64,000 nt of DNA, taken from assembly GCF_014197445.1 (NCBI RefSeq), contig NZ_JACIFO010000004.1, positions 124,001-188,000 on the forward strand. The letters run 5' to 3'. The number at the start of each line of letters is the position of its first letter. The first letter of the stretch is position 1. The stretch comes from Mesonia hippocampi (GTDB lineage Bacteria > Bacteroidota > Bacteroidia > Flavobacteriales > Flavobacteriaceae). Made by a program: the position numbers and the translations under genes. A model generated the notes under the pieces. That model was not told the origin of the DNA. It searched no databases and was given only the letters and a program-made list of their open reading frames with translations. Below are positions 60,643 through 64,000 of this stretch, piece by piece.

Positions 60643-61601
60643 AAAAAGCAATATTATTCAACTTTAATGTTGACAAGGCAAACAATCAAATCAAGGTTGA
60701 GCGATCTTTTAACGCGCCAGTCGATTTAGTATGGACCGCATGGACAGAAGCGGAAATTCTAGACCAATGGTGGGCTCCTAAACCCTGGACAGCGCAAACC
60801 AAATCGATGGACTTCAGAGAGGGAGGCCAGTGGCATTATGCCATGGTAAGCCCCGAGGGAGAAATGCATTGGGCAAAAGTTGATTACCTCAAAATCATAC
60901 CACAAAATTTTTTTTCGGCACTAGATGGTTTTTGTGATGAAGAAGGAAACCCTAACACTTCGCTTCCACGAAACAAATGGGAAAATAATTTCAAAAAACA
61001 GGGAGAAGAAACTATTGTCAATATTGTATTAAGTTTCGACACATTGGAAGACCTTGAAAAGATTATTGATATGGGATTCAAGGAAGGGTTTACAGCTGGT
61101 CTTGAAAATCTTGACCAATACATAGAATCCCAATTTAGATTGCGCAAACAGAATAAAACAAACAATATGGCACGAGTATCCAGTTATTTAAACTTTCCGG
61201 GGAATACAGAAGAAGCATTTAACTTTTATAAGCAAGTTTTCAAATCAGATTTTATTAACGGTATTCAACGATTTGAAGAAGCTCCAGCCAATCCTAATCA
61301 GCCTCCTATGGCTGAATCAGTTAAAAAAATGGTTTTACATGTAGAGCTACCCATTCTTGGTGGTCATATTTTAATGGGAACTGATGCTCCGAAAGAGTTT
61401 GGAATGACGGTTAATAAAGGTAATAACATGCACCTAAATTTAGAGCCTGAATCAAGAGAAGAAGCAAAACGACTGTTTGACGAACTATCTGAAGGTGGTG
61501 TGGTAGAAATACCAATTCAAGACATGTTTTGGGGTGCATACTTCGGAAGCTTTCAAGATAAGTATGGTATTAATTGGATGATTAACTATCAAAGCAAATA
61601 G
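60639..61601 (+). CDS. Fusion of an AHSA1/SRPBCC domain with a VOC (glyoxalase-like) domain
   Basis: A 320-residue protein. Residues about 1-165 form an AHSA1-type hotdog-like lipid or ligand-binding domain ([56 protein letters not shown]). Residues about 177-320 form a VOC/PhnB-type domain ([42 protein letters not shown] and [16 protein letters not shown]). The two usually occur as separate genes next to an ArsR-type regulator; here one open frame joins them with an in-frame ATG at the VOC start. No metal triad could be seen. Substrate unknown. Confidence 0.85.
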   Translation: MKKAILFNFNVDKANNQIKVERSFNAPVDLVWTAWTEAEILDQWWAPKPWTAQTKSMDFREGGQWHYAMVSPEGEMHWAKVDYLKIIPQNFFSALDGFCDEEGNPNTSLPRNKWENNFKKQGEETIVNIVLSFDTLEDLEKIIDMGFKEGFTAGLENLDQYIESQFRLRKQNKTNNMARVSSYLNFPGNTEEAFNFYKQVFKSDFINGIQRFEEAPANPNQPPMAESVKKMVLHVELPILGGHILMGTDAPKEFGMTVNKGNNMHLNLEPESREEAKRLFDELSEGGVVEIPIQDMFWGAYFGSFQDKYGINWMINYQSK

Positions 61602-61603
61602 TT

Positions 61604-62254
61604 ATGAATACACTTAAAATTTCGAATATCTCAGCTATTGGATTCATTTGTATTTTGGCTTTACATCATATTATAAATGTCGACATTAATCCGAGTTGGC
61701 AACCCATTAGTATGTATGCTCTTGGAAATTTGGGTTGGCTAATGAACATTTCGTTTATCTTACTTGGATTGTCATTTTCGGCACTAGGCATCTATGTCTT
61801 TCAAAACTTGAAAACCAAGGGAGGTAAAATAGGTGGGATACTAATGCTTATTGCTGCCATTGGGAATTTCCTTGCAGGGATATTCAATACAGACCCCATT
61901 CATACCCTTCCTGAAAATATGACCACAAGTGGAAGTGTACATACTGGAGCAGCAGGATAATTAGGTTTTTTTATACTCGCTACGATCTTTATTAGTTTTC
62001 AATTTGTGAAGAGGGATGAACTAAAACCGTTTAAAGCTAGGGTTTTGATAATGACTGCAATGGTTTTTATTGTTGAAGTTATAATGATTACTGCAATGTC
62101 AATATATCTAGCCGAAACCAATGGAATGTTGACACCGGAAACACCCATTGGTGGTATTGGTCGAGTAGTGATTTTAGTTTGTACAATTTGGGTAATTGTA
62201 ACAGCATCTGCCTTACAAAAAGTACAGTATCAACCTAACAATGAATTAACTTAA
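61604..62254 (+). pseudogene. DUF998 membrane-protein gene interrupted by one in-frame TAA
   Basis: The frame 61604-62254 reads through a single TAA at 61958-61960 and would give a 216-residue membrane protein with about six helices: SAIGFICILALHHIIN, LGNLGWLMNISFILLGLSFSALGIYVF, LIAAIGNFLAGIF, then after the stop LGFFILATIFISFQF, LIMTAMVFIVEVIMITAMSIYL and VVILVCTIWVIVTASAL. This fits DUF998. The second half has no good start. CAA for TAA would restore the frame. It follows the AHSA1-VOC gene by 2 nt and so belongs to that operon. Confidence 0.8.
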
Positions 62255-62378
62255 ACAAACGAAAAGCAATATTCAGGTAATTCACATAACGAGATTCTTT
62301 AAATAAATGCTCCTTTGTGTTTAGAGTTTGCAATGTTATGCTTTTAAAGTAGTGTCAGCTAGAAAAAAAAAAAAACAG

Positions 62379-62438
62379 ATGAATATAACCATAATACTAG
62401 GTAGTGTGCGCCAAGCGGTTAAATACTTTAAAAGTTAA
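62379..62438 (+). pseudogene. Stub of an NADPH-dependent FMN reductase gene
   Basis: The ATG at 62379 opens MNITIILGSVRQ, the FMN phosphate-binding start of NADPH-dependent FMN reductases (usually LGSVRxGR), but after GSVRQ the sequence changes to AVKYFKS and stops at 62438. The rest of the enzyme is absent from the next 300 bases, which points to a deletion. Short motif length makes this call moderate. Confidence 0.5.
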
Positions 62439-62454
62439 AACGCCAAAACCAATA

Positions 62455-62667
62455 ATGATTGTCGCTATTTTTAAAACAGATATTGTTCAAGAAAAAGAAG
62501 CTCAGGAAATTGTGGAACAATTAAAAAATAAGTTACCTGCTTACGAAATGAATTTTGATCTAGAAGATTGTGATAATATATTACGCGTCTATGGCACAAG
62601 TGATAAAACCAACTTTGTTGTACATTTTATGAGTAACATGGGGTTTCAATGTGTTCCCATACTTTAA
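62455..62667 (+). CDS. Small hypothetical protein, HMA-like fold
   Basis: A 70-residue protein MIVAIFKTDIVQEKEAQEIVEQLKNKLPAYEMNFDLEDCDNILRVYGTSDKTNFVVHFMSNMGFQCVPIL whose order beta-alpha-beta-beta-alpha-beta resembles the ferredoxin-like HMA fold, but there is no CxxC metal site. Small proteins of this kind in Bacteroidetes have no known function. The ATG at 62455 is preferred over an upstream GTG because it gives a clean N-terminus. It lies just downstream of the FMN-reductase stub. Confidence 0.65.
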   Translation: MIVAIFKTDIVQEKEAQEIVEQLKNKLPAYEMNFDLEDCDNILRVYGTSDKTNFVVHFMSNMGFQCVPIL

Positions 62668-62867
62668 CCTGTGGAAATTTAATTCAGCTAGTTGAGGACT
62701 TATAATAAAGAAGCTAGCACATTGTAAATTTATAAGTGGTCAATGATAAGTTAGTTACTGCTAAGTTGTGTAGAAAAACACTATTTTAGTGCTTAATGAG
62801 ATTACTATTTAGTAAGGTTTTTACCGAGAACATTAACAAGATTCAAAATGAACTACCAACAATTTTT

Positions 62868-63434
62868 ATGAAGAGTCAACTCCAAAAAATAAACGAATTT
62901 ATTAATAACTTAGGCAGGGAAGAATACAGCATACTCGAAAAAATATCAACCACAAAAACGTATAAAAAAGGGGAGGTACTTTTACATCAAAATGAAACTT
63001 GTAGATTCACTTACAGTGTTGAAAAAGGAATACTTCGCAAATTTTACTTAAATGATGGTAAAGAAATAACAACAGAATTTCTCTTTGAAGATGATATTGC
63101 CGTTTCATTTGACAGTTACGTGTTACAAAAACCGAGTCGAGAATTTATTCAAGCCATTACGGATTCAACTGTATCACAATTAGACTATCACTCTTTTCAG
63201 GAAGCAAAAAGCCTGCATTCAGAATTGGTGAAATTAGATTTATTAATTACTGAATATTATGCCATGTGGTTAGAAAACAGATTGCTCGAATTTCATACCT
63301 TGAATGCTACACAACGCTATTTACATTTACTCAGTAACCAACCGGAAATAATCCAACAAATTCCACTCTCTTATATAGCGTCTTATCTGGGTATATCTTT
63401 AGAAACCTTGAGCAGAATAAGAGCTAAAATATGA
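62868..63434 (+). CDS. Crp/Fnr-family transcriptional regulator
   Basis: A 188-residue regulator with an N-terminal cyclic-nucleotide-binding-like barrel (TYKKGEVLLHQNETCRFTYSVEKGILRKFYLNDGKEITTEFLFEDDIAVSFDSYV) and a short C-terminal helix-turn-helix (PLSYIASYLGISLETLSRIRAKI). It resembles the Bacteroidetes Crp-like group without the phosphate-cassette Arg needed for cAMP. The open frame extends to an ATG at 62796, preceded by a CACTA-TTT-TAGTG hairpin, but 62868 starts the conserved region. Its stop is 75 nt before a DUF418 gene with an Fnr-like box between. Confidence 0.88.
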   Translation: MKSQLQKINEFINNLGREEYSILEKISTTKTYKKGEVLLHQNETCRFTYSVEKGILRKFYLNDGKEITTEFLFEDDIAVSFDSYVLQKPSREFIQAITDSTVSQLDYHSFQEAKSLHSELVKLDLLITEYYAMWLENRLLEFHTLNATQRYLHLLSNQPEIIQQIPLSYIASYLGISLETLSRIRAKI

Positions 63435-63437
63435 TTA

Positions 63438-63453
63438 TTTGACCTAAGTCAAA
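63438..63453 (+). promoter_or_regulatory. Fnr-like operator before the DUF418 gene
   Basis: TTTGAC-CTAA-GTCAAA, a palindrome with 6-bp arms and a 4-nt centre, the form bound by Crp/Fnr-type dimers (TTGAN6TCAA class). Its centre is about 42 nt before the expected transcription start, the usual class II activator position. Confidence 0.6.
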
Positions 63454-63474
63454 TTTCCTGAATAAACTTCTATG

Positions 63475-63482
63475 AATCTTTG
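63475..63482 (+). promoter_or_regulatory. Weak -7 box of the DUF418 gene
   Basis: AATCTTTG differs from TAnnTTTG only in its first two bases' order; no -33 TTTG is seen, so activation through the nearby palindrome would be plausible. Confidence 0.4.
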
Positions 63483-63509
63483 CACTCTATTTAAACAACG
63501 CAATTTTTT

Positions 63510-64000
63510 ATGGAACAGAGAAAGAGGATTATCGGCTTTGATTTGGCGAGGGCTTATGCCATATTTGGTATGTTTGTTGTCAATTTCAACATGGTTTTTG
63601 GCAACTTTAATGATACGAGTTGGAGCAGCCAGTTATTAACACTGTTTAGTGGTAATTCAAGTACGCTTTTTGTATTACTTGCTGGAATGGGAACTGCTTT
63701 AATGACCAATAGGCAAACGTATTCCGAAGAAGAGGAAAACAAACTACGAAAAACGATTTTAAAAAGAGCTTTGTTTTTGTTCGTTTTGGGTTTGCTGTTA
63801 GCACTTTGGTGGCCTGCTGATATTTTACATTTTTATGGTGGTTACATGACAATAGCTGCGCTGATTGTTTTTTTAAATAAAAAATACTTCATCTGGGCGA
63901 CAGCTTTTTCTATTGTTCTATTCCATATTATGTTAGTTTTCATTCCTTACGAAACAGGGTGGGATTTTGATACGCTACAATACAATGATCTTTGGACAAT
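63510..64000 (+). CDS. DUF418-family membrane protein (3' end outside window)
   Basis: The frame begins at ATG 63510 and is open to the right edge, giving 163 residues. It starts IIGFDLARAYAIFGMFVVNFNMVFG, continues through LFSGNSSTLFVLLAGMGTALM and ALFLFVLGLLLALWWPADILHFYGGYMTIAALIVF, and so has the helices and the R-x-x-x-F-D-x-A-R-A start of the YeiB/DUF418 acyltransferase-like membrane family (related to heparan-acetyltransferase-type proteins). Function unknown. The Crp/Fnr gene upstream and the operator between them suggest direct control. Confidence 0.85.
   Translation, partial: MEQRKRIIGFDLARAYAIFGMFVVNFNMVFGNFNDTSWSSQLLTLFSGNSSTLFVLLAGMGTALMTNRQTYSEEEENKLRKTILKRALFLFVLGLLLALWWPADILHFYGGYMTIAALIVFLNKKYFIWATAFSIVLFHIMLVFIPYETGWDFDTLQYNDLWT

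Noticed and set aside
59028-61960. Alternative genetic code explaining the in-frame stops
   Set aside because: TAA is used normally as stop in all neighbouring genes, so reassignment is not credible; decay is simpler.
1-64000. CRISPR array, restriction or other known defence system, rRNA genes, intact insertion sequences
   Set aside because: Looked for on both strands; no regular repeat-spacer array, no transposase with terminal repeats and no rRNA sequence was seen.

Overview
The window is AT-rich chromosomal DNA from a member of the Flavobacteriaceae (Bacteroidetes). The grounds are a SusC-type TonB-dependent receptor, promoters of the Bacteroidetes type (TTTG, a 19-21 nt spacer, then TAnnTTTG), near absence of Shine-Dalgarno sites, many short lipoproteins with a Cys near residues 16-20, flavobacterial families (DUF3810, DUF4920, DUF2007, MnmD without MnmC2) and a tmRNA with the tag GENNYALAA. 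The species cannot be named from the sequence alone.

Layout. 1-2390 is the 5' part of a susC-like gene running off the left edge. 2591-18730 is mostly housekeeping: a sugar-epimerase-like protein, mnmD, two small lipoproteins, ilvE, a PP-loop ATPase, aroQ, two paralogous outer-membrane barrels, xerD, pepD, an RNA methyltransferase, an M48 protease, a LolC/E-like permease and a NamZ-type muramidase. 18800-24569 holds a barrel protein and a 1006-residue TPR protein, divergent from an FtsE-like ATPase. 24581-32127 is a surface-polysaccharide locus with four glycosyltransferases, FdtA-like isomerase, Wzx flippase, sugar aminotransferase and a FemAB-like acyltransferase, followed by typA and kdsA. 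35363-39040 is a porin, BCCT transporter and universal stress protein group.

At 40309-40886 one strong promoter precedes a structured leader RNA (probably the flavobacterial Flavo-1 motif) and then tmRNA, with no separate tmRNA promoter visible. 40914-44264 holds thiol and redox proteins and a MarR-nitroreductase-YceI operon with a candidate operator. 44461-51598 is a kynurenine-branch tryptophan catabolism operon (kynU, kmo, decarboxylase, RidA-like deaminase, semialdehyde dehydrogenase, ACMSD, O-methyltransferase) that lacks the 3-hydroxyanthranilate dioxygenase. PAP2, tatA, two carboxypeptidase-regulatory-like proteins, pepE, tRNA-Gly, two GNATs and a Tat-type D,D-carboxypeptidase follow.

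From about 57160 to the right edge the DNA looks accessory and partly decayed. It contains a frameshifted DUF2007 gene, tRNA-Ser and tRNA-Pro, repeats, a tyrosine integrase with two in-frame stops, an ArsR regulator with an AHSA1-VOC fusion, a DUF998 gene with one in-frame stop, an FMN-reductase stub, and a Crp/Fnr regulator next to a DUF418 membrane gene with an Fnr-like box at about -42. No CRISPR array, rRNA, intact insertion sequence or classical defence system was seen. The most interesting points are the leader-tmRNA arrangement and the pattern of nonsense mutations and operators in the right-hand island.
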